From contig CM032663.1 in assembly GCA_019095985.1 (NCBI GenBank), positions 18,699,649-18,763,648 of the forward strand: 64,000 nucleotides of DNA, given 5' to 3'. Shown piece after piece: positions 23,785-36,775 of the stretch. Under the pieces are notes generated by a model. That model did no database searches and had not been told where the DNA came from. It worked only from the letters and a program-made list of their open reading frames with translations. The stretch comes from Streblospio benedicti. Lineage: Eukaryota; Annelida; Polychaeta; Spionida; Spionidae. The first letter of the stretch is position 1. The number at the start of each line of letters is the position of its first letter. The translations under genes were made by a program, and so were the position numbers.

Positions 23785-25824
23785 TAGACAATAACAATAA
23801 CGGAATAAAAAAAGAAGTTCCTGCCAGAGACACATAAGAAGAAACTTAAAGGATTTCATGGGTTTTGTACGCGCGATCGATGGCGGACGTGTAAAAGCCC
23901 TATGAAAGTGAAGTATTTTGGTGAGAAAAAAAAGGGGTGGGTGGGCGCCCCCTGCGCCCCCTGGATCTGCCTATGGCTAATTAAACCTTATTGAATTGGC
24001 GTCGTCATGATTGAGGCCATGATAACCAGTCAGTCATCGCCGAATAGTACAACGACGTGATGGGATTACTCATTGCGTTATATATTATAAGAATGAGTTT
24101 ATTTTCACCTTAGATTTACATTAAATCTATCAATACAACCAAAAATAAACCAACACAACAATGATTAAACATATAGTTATATATATATTTTCATATATTA
24201 TCGTCATTTACTCCTTAGAACTGTTACATGAAATAAAGTGCGATATAATGTTACAATATATATATTTTATTACCAGTGTTGTAGATATTGTTGCCACGTC
24301 CCTTTCATTTTAGACGCATACAAAGTTCTGTTGTAAAAAATACCCCATATCTGATGAAATGAAATTTCCAAGAATATACCCAAAGCAACCACAACGTGGT
24401 AGTAAAAAGTCATAATTCAATTCCAACAAAAACATCATTTCAGTACAATGATAATCTCGAATGATTTTAATTAAAATTTTGTAAACAATTAGTTCGAGTA
24501 GGCCTTCTGGTCTTTTGGACGCCACCATCTTACCTTAGCAAGGTAACATCTATCAATAATTTATTGGTGAGGTAGATGCATATTAAATTTCGGCACATCC
24601 AAACCAATACAGAAGATTACCAGATACTCATTTTTCCACGAACAATTCCTCAGTGGAACCAGTTCCCAGCTGAGGCTGCCATGGAGATGCCAACACAGTT
24701 AGCGCATTGCCAATTCCACAATCCATAAATTCTGAGGTGTCTTTGATCTTTTCAAGAGTAGTCTAAGAAGACATCTCGTCATCTCATACTTCCTATTCAC
24801 CGTATAAAACCAACATACACGAATGTTGCATGTAACGGTCTGTCTGTATGTAGTTATGTCAGGAATAAATGTTTCTAGGATAGCACATGAAAATGTGTAA
24901 TGGTTATTTTCTAATGTGGTCCTGTTTGTTTGGCAGGTTAGGTAGCGTACAGAGGGGTCCACTCTGGTAGCAATGATACATAGTTGATGCAAGCTCAAAG
25001 AGCATTACTATCTCTGGCAAGCTGCACAATACTTAGTTGCACATAAAGGACGCTATTTTGGTTGTACGCGCAGGTCGGTTTTGGACGATGCTTTTTACGC
25101 CACGAGATTGCAAGTCAAATCAATCGCCAGGCTGTGATATTTACAACTGTAGATGGCAGCACACGGCAGTACAGGTTCTATAAACGAGTGTCTTGTTGCG
25201 TGTCGTCTGCAGTTGATGACATGGTATTGATGCCGGTGTCACTGAATGAAGCAACCACCTCTTCTTTGGTGCCACCTGGTAAAGACAACAAATAATGTTG
25301 GATCCTTTTCCTGCAGCCTTGTAAAATGCTTTTCTTACTTAACATGTTATATGGGTTATGAAATACATGACATTGTATTAAGTGCCAGTTGGAAGCTTTT
25401 TGCATTTCTTATGGATCGATGTATCAACAACATTTCCCCAGAAAAATATAGAAATGTAATATCTGTGATGATATAAACCACTGCAAACACTAGCACTGCA
25501 CCGCTGAGCTTGTACTGGTCAATGTGCCTTTTTAATTCACATGATTCTATTACTCGTATGTGATTACCTGCCTTTGTTCCGAAGTGTATTCAGTTAGTTT
25601 TGGAACAAAAGCAGGTAATAACGTAGAAGTAATAGAATCATGAGACCCACTGCTTTTTACTACACAACAAGGATCAACTGGACATAGCTTTTTTAATTTC
25701 TTTCAAACGAACATGTGAAATGAATAGACCTGCAACATGCAAAAAGTAACATCATCTTTAAGTGATGCACTTTGTATTTCACATCACAATAGCCTCTAGA
25801 TTCGTGGATGAGAATTTGTGACTG
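23785..25824. other. Spacer between adaptor and GPCR 3' ends
   Basis: About 2 kb between convergently transcribed genes. No gene recognised. A frame at 25062-25295 is also present in block B (43871-44161) but has no domain and no splice context. Contains the inverted repeat at 25540-25642 and a short motif (AAAGGACGCTATTTT) at 25047 that also occurs at 43856 and 54196, so part of this is dispersed repeat. Confidence 0.5.
25540..25642. repeat. 103-bp imperfect inverted repeat
   Basis: Arms of about 41 bases: CATGATTCTATTAC opens the left arm and its reverse complement closes the right arm, with TTACCTGC and GCAGGTAA in the inner stems. Probably a very small MITE. In block B (about 44340-44440) the left arm is intact but the right arm is altered. 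Confidence 0.7.
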
Positions 25825-28060
25825 TCAGACTGGAGCATTACCTGAACCGGTGTCCCTCTGCTTACTTCTGGGACACCTGCTAGAACACCTGCTGGGACAC
25901 CTGCTGGAGAGGGAGCACAAATCCTCCCGGAACTTCCGCCCACCGATGCAATAGAGAAAAAAATTGCAAGCGGAGTTTGTGAAAGACATCTTGTTGGATA
26001 TGTGCACCAGGAACATGTAGCCTGCATAGGTGCGTGGGTCACTGCGCACATCTACAAGACAATGCCATGGTAAATACATGTATATATGTATACACGCAGT
26101 CAGCTCGTTAAGACTATAACTCATTGCAGAGTAGTGTACGTTTTCAGAGGTCATGTTTCCATACATTTTAGCTTATTGTTTACATCGGCGATATTCTAGT
26201 ATACCTAGTACCTAGTGGGTTCCGTGTCCTCCCGGACTTTGGATGTCATGGTCTGCTACTTATTTCTACATTGAGCTGCCTTCACAGCTTCTCCATACCG
26301 GACACCTAGACACTCTAAGATGTTAGTGGTCCATTGTCTTCTTGGTCTTCCACTTTGTCGGGCACCTTCCACTCTTCCCTCCAGTAGAAGTCGTTGTAGA
26401 CCATCATTTCTAATTACATGGCCAAAAAGAAGGTACATTTCCGCTTCTTGATGGTTTGCAGCAGGGTTCTCTTTTTTCTTGTACTCTTCTCAGTACCTCT
26501 TCATTAGTGATGTGATCTTGATACGAAAAGCAGAGCATTTTGCGAAATAGCCACATTTCAAAGGCATTGATTCGTTTTTCTACTTCTTTATTTATGGTCC
26601 AGGTCTCTGCTGCATAGAGTAATGGACAACACATAGCCCTCACTAGTTTCTTTCTTGTTTTTAATCTCAGCTTTCTACTTGCCAGAACATCACTCATCTT
26701 TATGAAGCTGGACCTTGCTATCTCTATACGCCTTTTCACTTCTACTTCACATCTTCCATCTTCAGTAATTTGTTGGCCTAGATATATGAATTTTGCTACC
26801 TGCTCCAGCTCTTCACCATTCACAGTGATCTTGAACACTTCTTTTCTGTCCCTCTTTTTACCAGCATAACTTTTGTTTTTCACATTCATCCCCAGACCGT
26901 ACTCAGCACTTGTCTCGACCGCTGCATCTACTATCTTCTGTAGATCATCCTCTGTTTCAGCCATCAGTGCCGTGTCATCTGCGAATCTCAAATTGTTTAT
27001 GTTTTTCCCACCAATATTTATTCCTTTCAGGTGCTCCACCCTTTTTTGAAAATCATCTCTGCATACAGATGGAATAATTTTGGCGACAGTATGCATCCCT
27101 GTCTCACGCCTCTTTTGATTTCAAATTCCTCTGAGTTTCCGTCTTCCAATCTTACTGTTGCACTTTGGTTCCAGTACACGTTTTGGATCAATCTGATATC
27201 TTTACCATCCATATCTAGTGTTTTTAGGATGAGCTTTTGTGGAATACCCTGTCAAAGGCCTTCTCGTAGTCTATAAAGCAGATGTATATTTCCTTGTTTA
27301 CTAGTAGATATCTATCAAAAGCTATTCTCAGGTTGAAAATACCCTCCCTAGCTGGTACCAATCTTCTGCCTGAATCCTGACTGTGTCTCTCCAATGTCTC
27401 GTTCTATTGTGTTGGTATTTCTTGCTATGATTATTCTCAATAGGATTTTCATGACATGGCTCATGAGACTCATTATTCTATGGTCACTACATGCTGTTGC
27501 TTTCGGTCTCTTCGGCAGCTTTTAAAATAAAGAGTGTCGCAAGTCTTTGGGTATTTCTCAGTATTGTATACTTGGTTGCAAAGCTGTGTTATGCTGGAGA
27601 CTCTCGTAGTTCAATGCTTTTAGCTGTTCTGTTGTTGTTATTTCATCTATGCCAGCAGCTTTTCCTTTCTTCAAACATTTTATAGCTTCCTCCACATCAC
27701 TAATGATAAAATCTGGTCTCCTCTAGATCAATCACTGTTTCTGATTCTCTCTCTCTGCTCATCATCATACAGTTGTCGTATGTCCTCTGTCCATCTCTTC
27801 GCTATACCTTCTCTCTTTCAAAATAGCATATTCCTTCCTTATCCTGCACACATCCACTATTTCGTATACGCCATGGACATTTGAGTGGACATCATCTATA
27901 AACCAGTTACTGGTGTCTGTCCGCACTGGGGATCGTATATGATATATCTTACGTACCCACAAGTGCGGTGACGACAGAGCGTGCATACTGCGGCAGCGTG
28001 AGCAGCAAGAACACAAACGACACGAGCAACAACATGACGGTCAGTTGACGCTCCCTGCTC
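25825..28060 (-). pseudogene. GPCR exons 7 and 8, copy A (orphan 3' end)
   Basis: Exon 8 (25825-26051) and exon 7 (27957-28060) of the rhodopsin-type receptor whose other exons lie at 48486-52318. Exon 8 reads through TM7 intact here: SFTNSACNFFLYCIGGRKFR, where NSACNFFLY stands for NPxxY, followed by an amphipathic helix 8 and a Cys/Ser/Arg-rich tail. The same place in copy B has one T fewer and breaks frame. Conversely exon 7 here has an extra G that copy B lacks. Each copy thus holds a different error, as expected of two draft versions of one locus. No exons 1-6 accompany this copy. Confidence 0.75.
26256..27880 (-). mobile_element. RTE/BovB-like LINE, 5'-truncated, copy A
   Basis: Minus-strand reverse transcriptase of the RTE clade, in the last intron of the GPCR and in the gene's orientation. 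Landmarks in order: KGKAAGIDEI-like RT entry, KRGVRQGCILSPKLFHLYAE, NNLRFADDTALMAETEDDL with the FADD catalytic pair, GMNVK, FIYLGQ, then the C-terminal ITNEEVLRRVQEKR and GHVIRNDGLQRLLLEGRVEG stretches typical of BovB-like elements. The endonuclease half is missing. The frame is broken in several places; a break near 27240 is shared with copy B, so it predates the block duplication. Confidence 0.85.
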
Positions 28061-28174
28061 CTACAGTGGCGGAAACAAAACAAGCATTGACACCATATCA
28101 TTGGTGTGTCATTTGTGTGCATGTGTCTTTGTGTGTGTCCGTGTGTGTATGTGTATTTGTGTGCGCGTGTGTGT

Positions 28175-28372
<198 letters not shown>

Positions 28373-29420
28373 GGGGGGATTACAAGTGAATCTCCGATCT
28401 CCCATTTTTGGCTCATTCTGCCATCTTCCAAAATTTGTCGTTCCCTGTTATATACATTGATATTATTATCCATCAAGACATATTACAGAGTTCATGTCAT
28501 GATGTGATGAGACTTGGTGGTGTGGCGTGTTAGACTGATAGCTGTGTGTGTGGCACATTCTGGAGATAAAAGCAATGAGTTCATGTATTCTCGGTTAGTT
28601 GTATGAATGATAAAGCTCCAAATGTGATCCAGTATTACGCAATGACAGTGGTGGAGATATCGGAGATTGAACCCTAAACCTTTCACTACGTCTGAGGAAG
28701 CTCGTAAAAGTAATCTCGAGGGCAGGGGGGGGGGGGTTGCCGCCACAAGATGCCAGCTGATGTCCTTCTCGACGGGATCTATTTGCATTGTTGTGATGGA
28801 ATTTTGAGGTAATTTTGGAATTCTATCGCATCCTTTTGAATATAATAATAATTATGGTACATTTTATATTGTAATTTCTATTGTATAGATGCGTAGAAGA
28901 TTAATGATATTATTATGAGCATCAATTAACTCATTCACAAAAGCCATTTGTTTTATTTAATTTCCGACTGCTTGCACCACTATCATAACTCGTAATCAGA
29001 ATCCCCTTCGCCCCCGATAATTGATATCACAATACTGCAAAGCCTTATTATGTGTGTATCCTCGGGAGAAGTATGAAGCCTGACCTTCCTTTTGCTGCCG
29101 TTCCTTCTCCCGAGGGCAAGCCCCAACGCTTGTACATCTCTGGTACATAATCTGACATGATCTGAAATTCAAAGTTGAAACTCTAACCAATAGATTTCGC
29201 AGAAATATGTTTGGATGCTTTTAACTACATTATTTTATTAAATATTCCCTATATTTGGTCTACAGCACTAGGTCTCATTATCGATAGTGTATGTTTTTCT
29301 TTTACGGCTGCATTGTTAATAAGACAAAATTCCATCCCATCCAACCAAAAAAAAATCCATCTTATCAAGAAAACAGCTGTAAAAGAAAATATACGTACTA
29401 GATAATGCATGAAGTTGAGG

Positions 29421-29542
29421 TGGATATTAAAATCTAAGAACCTGCAGACTCGTCTGACCCTGATGTCTCAAACCGAGGCGCAGCTGTGGTGAGGGACATC
29501 TGGCTCAGACAATGTCTAAAGGTTCTTAGATTTTAATATCCA
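29421..29542. mobile_element. Hairpin MITE, 122 bp
   Basis: Near-perfect 23-base terminal inverted repeats: TGGATATTAAAATCTAAGAA at the left and its reverse complement ending at 29542. The centre is GC-richer than the flanks. Superfamily not assignable; no clear target duplication seen. Confidence 0.75.
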
Positions 29543-29929
29543 CAGAAACTGAATTGCATTATCTGACTTAATGCTTGGCTTACATAGTAATACACATCCT
29601 TTGGGCCACTTACACCATTGCAATCACTGTTGCTAATATATGCCATAGAGGTGTGAACACAAACACAACACCTAAAGCAGGAATATGCCTGCATTCAAGG
29701 CAGGGCATGAAACTCATCAAAATTTGCCCAGGGACCACAGGGCCGGCAACTATAAAAAATAGCCGGCCCTGGCAAAAAGTGTACGGCTCCTCATTATGCT
29801 CATATTTAGAATTCTCAAAATGTAGCCTACCCACTGGGCCGTGAACTTTTAAAACCAAATTCATTCATAATCACGATTGCAATAACAGGGATGAGAATAC
29901 AGATTGTTAAAAAACACTGAAAATTTGAG

Positions 29930-30045
29930 GGAGCCCCGTAGGGGCGACCCTAAATGCCGGGGGTGTGGGGGACGCATAGGCCCCCACTGGGGTTGAGGGG
30001 CAACGCCCCCATGGGGGTGCAAGGGGGCGAAGCCCCCTTGAAGCC
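29930..30045. repeat. GC-rich palindromic segment
   Basis: A 115-base GC-rich island in AT-rich DNA made of short self-complementary blocks, e.g. GCCCCGTAGGGGC, CCCCCATGGGGG and GGGGGCGAAGCCCCC. It would fold into consecutive hairpins. No other copy was seen in the window. Confidence 0.7.
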
Positions 30046-30375
30046 AAAGGATATTAGTGCTTTTAAAGTGTAATTCTGGGCATTTCCTGGCATACATTTG
30101 TGAAAATTATGAACAATCATACAGCAATGTTCAATGTAGACTTATATTAAGTTGCAAATTACAAACAGAAATGAATCACCATATTACTAAACATAAACTT
30201 TATTTAAAGAAAAACAGTATGGCTCATATTTTGTGGGTTTTAAGCAATGCATTTCACCTGGTTCTGCGCATTAAAGACCCTCATTAAATGATTAAATGGA
30301 CTAAACACATGATTTGGAACATTATTTGTTCAATAGGTCCAACTAAAAGCAAGGCTTGCTGGATGCATTATGTTT

Positions 30376-30723
30376 TCATCTGTATGATTCATCTTTTGAT
30401 ATCGCACCAGGCAAACAGTGGTTTGTTTTTAAAAGTTTCAACTTCTCTTTGTGCTTCTTGGTGCTTATGTGATCCTCAATGTTCTTTCCCCCGCGGCTTG
30501 CATAGCTCACCAGATCTTGACATAAAGTGCAAAGCACTTTGCCAGGCGTCTCAACTTTTCGAATGTGGTCGACAAGATAGGTTTTGCTCTCGTCGGAGCC
30601 TATTTGTACGGTCACAGGTCTCTGAAGCCACTCCCACCGAAATGCATTTTTAATACCGGCCTTTTTATCAATTTCGCGGGCCCTGTGCTCGTCATTTTCA
30701 CTTAAATAAATAATATTCGCCAT
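30376..30723 (-). CDS. Zinc-finger-like ORF, 115 aa
   Basis: Uninterrupted frame from ATG to stop. Residues about 60-105 read GKVLCTLCQDLVSYASRGGK followed by HISTKKHKEKL, a CxxC-x(n)-HxxxxxH pattern as in BED- or C2H2-like fingers found at the N-terminus of hAT-type and similar transposase-derived proteins. The N-terminal half is charged with no recognised domain. It may be a free-standing small gene, a first exon, or a transposon remnant; LINE debris lies on both sides. I do not recognise a specific orthologue. Confidence 0.4.
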   Translation of the reverse strand: MANIIYLSENDEHRAREIDKKAGIKNAFRWEWLQRPVTVQIGSDESKTYLVDHIRKVETPGKVLCTLCQDLVSYASRGGKNIEDHISTKKHKEKLKLLKTNHCLPGAISKDESYR

Positions 30724-31560
30724 AATTTACCTCGGGTTACAGACATGTACAATGTTATGATCAGCCATGTGCGTTGTTGACAACTTCCGATACCCCAGTT
30801 CATAGAATCCGTTTGGAAAACACGTACACAATTACATGGGCAAAATACAGAGAACTAATAGAAAGCGCGCAATGAATGAGGTATACAATCGGCGCTCTTC
30901 GGGAATACGATAACCATTATACGCATGTCGGAAACGGCCGAGTCGTGGCCTCGATCAACAAACAAGCTGACAAGTTACAACACTTCAAAGTTCAAACGCG
31001 CGCTCGGCCTAGCCTGGTCAATGTTTTCAACTTAAATATCCAAAAGATGAAACATAATCAAAATACCTTACATCTATTCAATTTACTCACGAAAACTGGT
31101 TTGTAGCTCTCACAAAAACTGCTAATCACAGCGTACCACGACTTTTGTAATTTTGGCCAGTCATGTGGTTTTAAAAAGCATGGGATTAGTGTAATCTGTT
31201 TTGTAACAAGTTTGAGATACATTCTCATTCATATTTTGCCTGAATTACGTCTTTACAGCCACTATATTCGTTGTTTTCTATCAGATGACCTTAATTTTGA
31301 AGGTGGGTGGTCATGTTTTGCAGACTTAGCAGCAGAAACCAGCCCATGTGAGTTGAAATAAATTGCATCAGTATGTGTCAGAAGTATTCTTATAGTGCAT
31401 GGACGGCAAAAATTGTGCTGAGAAATGATTTTTAGACCGATTACAGTGGAAAATCCAAACCGCCGATTTCAAAAGTAAACATTTTCCTCACAAAAGCTCT
31501 TGATTTCCTCACAAACTCTGCTTATACCTCACATTAACTGGAGATTGATTGAACACCGTG

Positions 31561-31662
31561 GGACTGGTAGATTTGACAGATGAAGTTGTCACAGCACCAT
31601 CACTGAACTCGTTTAAAAACAGGCTGGATAAATACTGGAGTCATCGTGTCTACATGTTATAG
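31561..31662 (+). mobile_element. CR1/Jockey-type LINE, extreme 3' coding remnant
   Basis: Plus-strand reading VVTAPSLNSFKNRLDKYW and then a short tail and stop, the conserved last residues of Jockey/CR1-group reverse transcriptase ORFs (SFKNRLDK motif). Only about 100 bases remain. Opposite strand to the larger LINE at 33179. Confidence 0.6.
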
Positions 31663-32010
31663 TTTGAATGTTAAAATAAACCATTCCCACGCAAAAGTTA
31701 AACGAGCAATAGATAAAATTGTAATTAGTTATTTCAGTAACAGGTCTCTGACCTAAAAAAGACTGAAACGGATAAAGTAAAAAGATTTTCAAACCAGCCA
31801 GGGCTGATTGCCGGTATCTTTGTCATACTGAAGTCTATCCCTGGGCCTGGAATATATTCTATATTCAGGCTGGTATTTGCCAATGTTTAGCTTATTTTAG
31901 TCTATAAATTGCCCCTGTGATCTATCCTATTAGTACATACCTTGCAAGAGGGAGATATACGACAAATAACTTCAAAATAGGTGATTTCAATTATTTCTTG
32001 TTGTCTGCTA

Positions 32011-32225
32011 GTAAGTAAGTAAGTAAGTAAGTAAGTAAGGGCACGGGTCGGTCTAGGTCTCTGTCCTACCATCTCACCTCTGATCAGTTGTCCACTACCA
32101 GTAACCAACTGACTGGGGATGAGACTCGGATTTAACCAGTTCAATTAGTCGACCCTAAGACACGAGCCAGCCCTAGCTAGCGAGAGACGCATCTCACGTG
32201 GGTGCGCCACTACCTCAGTCGCTCC
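32011..32225 (-). mobile_element. SINE-like element with (TTAC)n tail
   Basis: Read on the minus strand, a head near 32225 with a box A-like GAGCGACTGAGGTAGTGG is followed by a body and ends in a simple tail of TTAC repeats (plus-strand GTAA units at 32011-32039). A head plus simple-repeat tail is SINE architecture; the box B match is weak. Confidence 0.45.
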
Positions 32226-32616
32226 CACCTAAGAAAAAATTGAAAAAAACTCTGTTCCCTACTGTCCATCTTTCCATGTCAAGTTGTATTGTTTTGTGCC
32301 TAATAACTCCTATGTGTGTGTACTTATGTATTTAGATCTAAACCCATTCCCTGTATTGCCTATATTATCTTTCCATGTCATATTGTGTTGTTCTGTGCCT
32401 AATAAATTCTATGTGTGTGTATTTATGTATTAAATCTAATTCTAGTCTCTGCATTGCATATATTGTATGCATTTCAGCATCATGGGGATACAATATTAGA
32501 CAAATTGAATTAAACATAAATTAATAATAAAATGTTCCTACCTTGTTGAGCTTCCGGTTTTGTTGGTCTTTATCCATATTTCCTCTGTGTTGTCTTTCCA
32601 TACTTACTTCTAACGC

Positions 32617-32850
32617 ACTTTACAGTAACTCTTTCTTTGTCATCTTCTTACTTTCCCATCATTCTTGCACTTTACAGCAATTCTTTCTTTGTCATCTTCT
32701 TACTTTCCCATCATTCTCATGGTCTCTTTCTCTCTAATTGTTTGATTCTTTCTTTGCCATCTTCTTACTTTCCCATCATTCTCGCACTTTACAGTAATTC
32801 TTTCTTTGTCATCTTCTTACTTTCCATCATTCTCATGGTTTCTTCCACCC
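32617..32850. repeat. Pyrimidine-rich minisatellite
   Basis: Four imperfect units of a TTCTTTCTTTGTCATCTTCT then TACTTTCCCATCATTCT motif, separated by CACTTTACAG-type spacers. Open frames over it are repeat artefacts. It lies downstream of the CR1-like LINE. Confidence 0.8.
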
Positions 32851-33178
32851 CAATGGTTTGACCTTGTGGCTGTGAAACGATCAATGTGTGTAACCCTTTC
32901 CCAATCCATGGTCCATTCAATATACCCTTTCCATTCATTCCATGGACAACCTATGTATTATTGTTTCTACATATATTACTATATCATTTCATAGAGACAT
33001 CTCATATATACAATTTGTTCATTCTTCCCTCAATGCATCTCTTTCTTCTTCTTCTTCTTCCGATATTCTTGCGCCTTCACTCATGAAGATTATGCAAGAT
33101 GGCTTGGTGTGACACATGTACAAAGGATAAAACAAAAGTGTTAAAATTTACAGTGCAGTCTAAAAACAAAGCAGGTAC

Positions 33179-34935
33179 TCAGAATCCTGCCACCCGTGAC
33201 TTGAACTCCTCCAGGGTCAGCGCTGTCACAGTATCTGATGGAAGATTGTTCCAGTCCCTTATGGTACGGGGGAAAAAGGACTTTAGGTGATAGTCCTTGG
33301 TTGACTGCTGTGCATAGAGGGCGTGGACATTGGTAGTCCTCCTGGATGTCCTTGGGACACTGGACACATAACGGTCTTTATCAACAGCTACTAGGTTGTT
33401 TTGAATTTTATACATCATGTATAATCTCGCCTGCCGTCTTCTCTCCTTTAGTGATGTCCATTGTAGTTGTGTGAGCATGGATTCTACACTTGAGGTCTGG
33501 TGGTTCCTGTTTAGCACATATCGCGCTGCCCTCCGCTGAATTTTCTCTACTTCCTTTACATCCTTGTCAGTATATGGGTCCCATACAGTTGCAGCGTACT
33601 CAACCAGTGGCCTGACGAGGCTTATGTACGCCGTGGTCTTGAGTTCTGGTGAGTTGATACGCAGATTGCGTCTGAGGAAACCCAGTGTCCTGTTGGCTTT
33701 GCCAGTGATGCAGGAAATGTGCCGACCCCATGTCAGGTCCTTAGTGAAGAGGACCCCCAGATACTTGGCCTCACTTACCACTTCAAGTATGTGCCCATGT
33801 AGCACATAGCTGGTGTCCAATGGCTTCCGTTTCCTGGTGATACGGAGGACCTGGCATTTCTCAGGGTGGAAGGCCATCTTCCATCGTGCCTCCCAAGCTG
33901 CTAGATGATCGAGGTCACACTGCAGCACTTTACGGTCAGAGTCAGATCTGATGGTAAGGTATACCAGGGTGTCATCAGCGAAGAGACGCACACTAGATGT
34001 CAAATTTTCATGAATGTCATTAATATAATACAGAAATAAACAAGGTCCGATGACAGATCCTTGTGGCACGCCCGATCTCACCTTTGCGCTGTACGAGTAC
34101 TCTCCGTCAAGTACTACCTGCTGTTCCCTTCCCCCGAGAAAAGCCTGGATCCATGCATTGGTCCTTCCCTGGACTCCGTAGTGGTGAAGCTTCAAGATGA
34201 GCCGTGTATGACTGACCTTGTCGAAGGCCTTGCTGAAGTCCATTATAAGGATGTCAGTTTGCTGGCCACACTGCATATTGTTGGTGATGTCAGCTGTGAA
34301 CTCGAGTAGCTGTGTTTCACATGATCGGCGGTCCCGGAATCCATGTTGTAGCTCATAGAGTATTTTGTGTGTCCTGGCATGACCCATCAGGTTGCTGGTG
34401 ATGATGTGTTCCATGAGTTTGCAGGCTATGCAAGTCAAGGACACTGGGCGGTAATTTGAGGCGTCATTCTTATTCCCTTTCTTATAGATGGGGGTGACAT
34501 ATGCCTGTCTCCAATCCTTTGGTACTGTCCCAGTGAGATATGACTTCTTGAAAATCATAGTCAGCATCGGCGCCACATGATGGGAGAGCTCCTTCAGTAC
34601 TCTAGGGCTGATGCCGTCCGGACCTGGAGCCTTGTGCACGTTGAGCTGTTGTAACAATTTGAGCACACCTGGCTGAGTTATCTCAATGTCCCTCATGACA
34701 GGGAAAGTTCCGTCTGGCAGTTTAAGTTCAGCTGGGTATTCTGTGTCACAGGTGAAAACGGATTCGAATTGTCTATTCAAGATGTTTGCTTTCTCTTTGG
34801 CGTCTGATGTTAGTATGCCTCCCTCTCTCAGTGATGATACTCCAATGTTATCCTTCCTACTGTGCTTTATAAACGACCAGAACTTCTTCATGCAGCGGTG
34901 TTCTCCTGCCTCTCCTTCCATGTACTTAAAATCTG
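33179..34935 (-). mobile_element. CR1/Jockey-type LINE, 5'-truncated, 580-codon RT ORF intact
   Basis: A 580-residue frame covering a full reverse transcriptase domain: KAPGPDGISP (about 97-106), NYRPVSLT, DFSKAFDKVSH (about 228-238), RSGVPQGSVIGP (about 282-293), LFADDTLVYL with the catalytic Asp pair at about 316-317, AKYLGV, and a C-terminal DWNNLP ... EEFKSRV tail. The apurinic endonuclease half is missing, so this is a 5'-truncated insertion. The lack of stops over 1.7 kb suggests a recent insertion. Region 32880-33178 may be its 3' UTR. Confidence 0.95.
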
Positions 34936-36775
34936 CGAGGCAATAAGGCAGATCCGTCTGTCGTCCAGTTTAAGCATGTCACATGACCAACTTTCAATAT
35001 TCACTTCGTACTTTTGAGCCATGTCGTGTTTTGGATGTAAAGGGTATGTCCCAATTATATGATTTGCCAAACATGAGATGTCCATATCACAAATGATAAA
35101 AGTTATTTTTGAAAAGGATACTTTTGTATTGAAAAGCTTTAATAAAATATATATGTTTGATTTTGGCTTAAATTCATAGCAGAAAAGAAATAAAAATAGA
35201 GAAAAGAAAACATTAACCTTACCACTGACATACTACTCCATAAAACTGCAAGACATATGCAGTACGGTCTCATGTAAGGATAACTACAGGACAACTTTGT
35301 AAACAATGAGTATCATATTGTCATGAGCAAATATATCAACATCAAACTAAATTATTAAATCCTTCACAACAACCACCAAGACCACATGTCTCTGGCTGTG
35401 ATATTTCTTTGTGCAAGATTGAGAATAGTCAGTGGATTGGGGCCATAGATCTGTGAAGGTGGTCATGCGCATATGAATTATCCCCTCATCAGCATGAAAT
35501 GAAATACTCTCAACTATTAAAACAAAACATTTGTTGGTCACTAGTGGTAAGGAAAGAAACAGAGACGTAATGATGTCTACAGCTTTTTTCACACCTCATA
35601 AATGAACATTTTTGGTGGTCTGAACCCTGTGTGGATTTCTGGTTCCTGACCAAAACATCAGATATTTCTCAATTATTTGTTTTTCATTAAATGTGAGTAT
35701 TTTAAATCTATGATCGTGGTATATTAATTTCCCCTGTAAAAGGAAAAATTCAAATTGTTTGAGTACACTGTATTTAATCAAATTACATTAGCTTAACGCC
35801 CAAAAGAGTGCACTAATCGGCTTCTACCCTAAATATCGCCCATGGGCCATGGAAATTACCTAAATAAAATTGATTAAATATTTGTAAATGTGGCGAACAT
35901 GAAAGATAGATCTAGATATTTTCACCCATGATAATACAAATATGTAAACCAAAAGCTTTGAGTTTAGGGATTTGTACTGGAAAAATGACGATTTAGTGGA
36001 GGGTTGGGTGTCAAATTGTATATTTGTAGCTACAAAGTCGCTAAATACAACGTGACCTGTCTCCCAGGGGTGAGGGGGGCACATGGGGGTTAAAATGGTA
36101 GGGGTTCTCAGCCCGCGCCTCATTTAGAAGGGCAAAAGTGCTGATCAAGGCCATAAAATTAGGGTCTAAAGAGCTGATTAAATGATTTTTTTGCGGGGTC
36201 AAAAAAGCGAGATATTAACATGTACACACTGCAGGGTTAAAAAAAAAAGGTAACAGTTGTAGACGATTCGTGTTTTTATCAAGGCTCAAGGTATTCAACC
36301 AGTAGTTTCACTGTAAAAGTGCTGAGGTGCTGGATTTCAGGGTCAAAAGTGCGGCTGTGGCTAAAAATGCTAGTCAAAGGTGCTGTCTAGAAGGTGAAAA
36401 AAAAGAGGGTCACTTGGGCGGAGGATAGGTGTAATACGTATGTACAGAAGAACACCCCACCCCCCCCGCCCTGGTGCTCTGTCTATTATATACACAGTAA
36501 TTTACAAATTATGACCTCTTTCTTATAGGGCTAGTTGGCAAAGTAATGGTGCCAGTATTGTTGAAAGATTCTGCTTATATTGATAAGAAAATACTCTATA
36601 TTACAGGCCACTGTAAGTGTACTGTAAAATGTGGTAATGACAACTCTGCAAAACAATTGCTGTTGCTTTAAAGTAATCAATATGGTTATCTTTAGGTGAT
36701 TATCCATGTGTGGTAAAATCCTCGCTAGTTCGGAGCACACATGAAGATCGGTGTGGCGGCGGCCGCCGAGACGAG
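34936..36775. other. Intergenic, no gene recognised
   Basis: AT-rich DNA. About 36060-36440 is a degenerate repeat in which phrases like AAAAGTGCTGA and GGGGTCAAAA recur, resembling 50115-50545. Nothing codes convincingly. Confidence 0.45.

Larger units (their letters stand above)
29108..30375. other. Spacer with MITE and G-rich segment
   Basis: Begins where blocks A and B stop matching. Holds the hairpin MITE at 29421-29542, a small perfect palindrome around AGGGCCGGC ... GCCGGCCCT (about 29739-29769), and a GC-rich stretch at 29930-30045 with repeated GGGGCGAAGCCCCC-like palindromes. No gene recognised. Confidence 0.5.

Noticed and set aside
25062-25295. 77-codon frame also open in block B (43871-44161)
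   Set aside because: The blocks are near-identical, so shared openness is not evidence of selection; part of it is a dispersed motif also at 54.2 kb.
32011-32039. CRISPR-like or telomere-like array
   Set aside because: It is a simple GTAA tetranucleotide run forming a SINE tail; no spacers and a eukaryotic genome.
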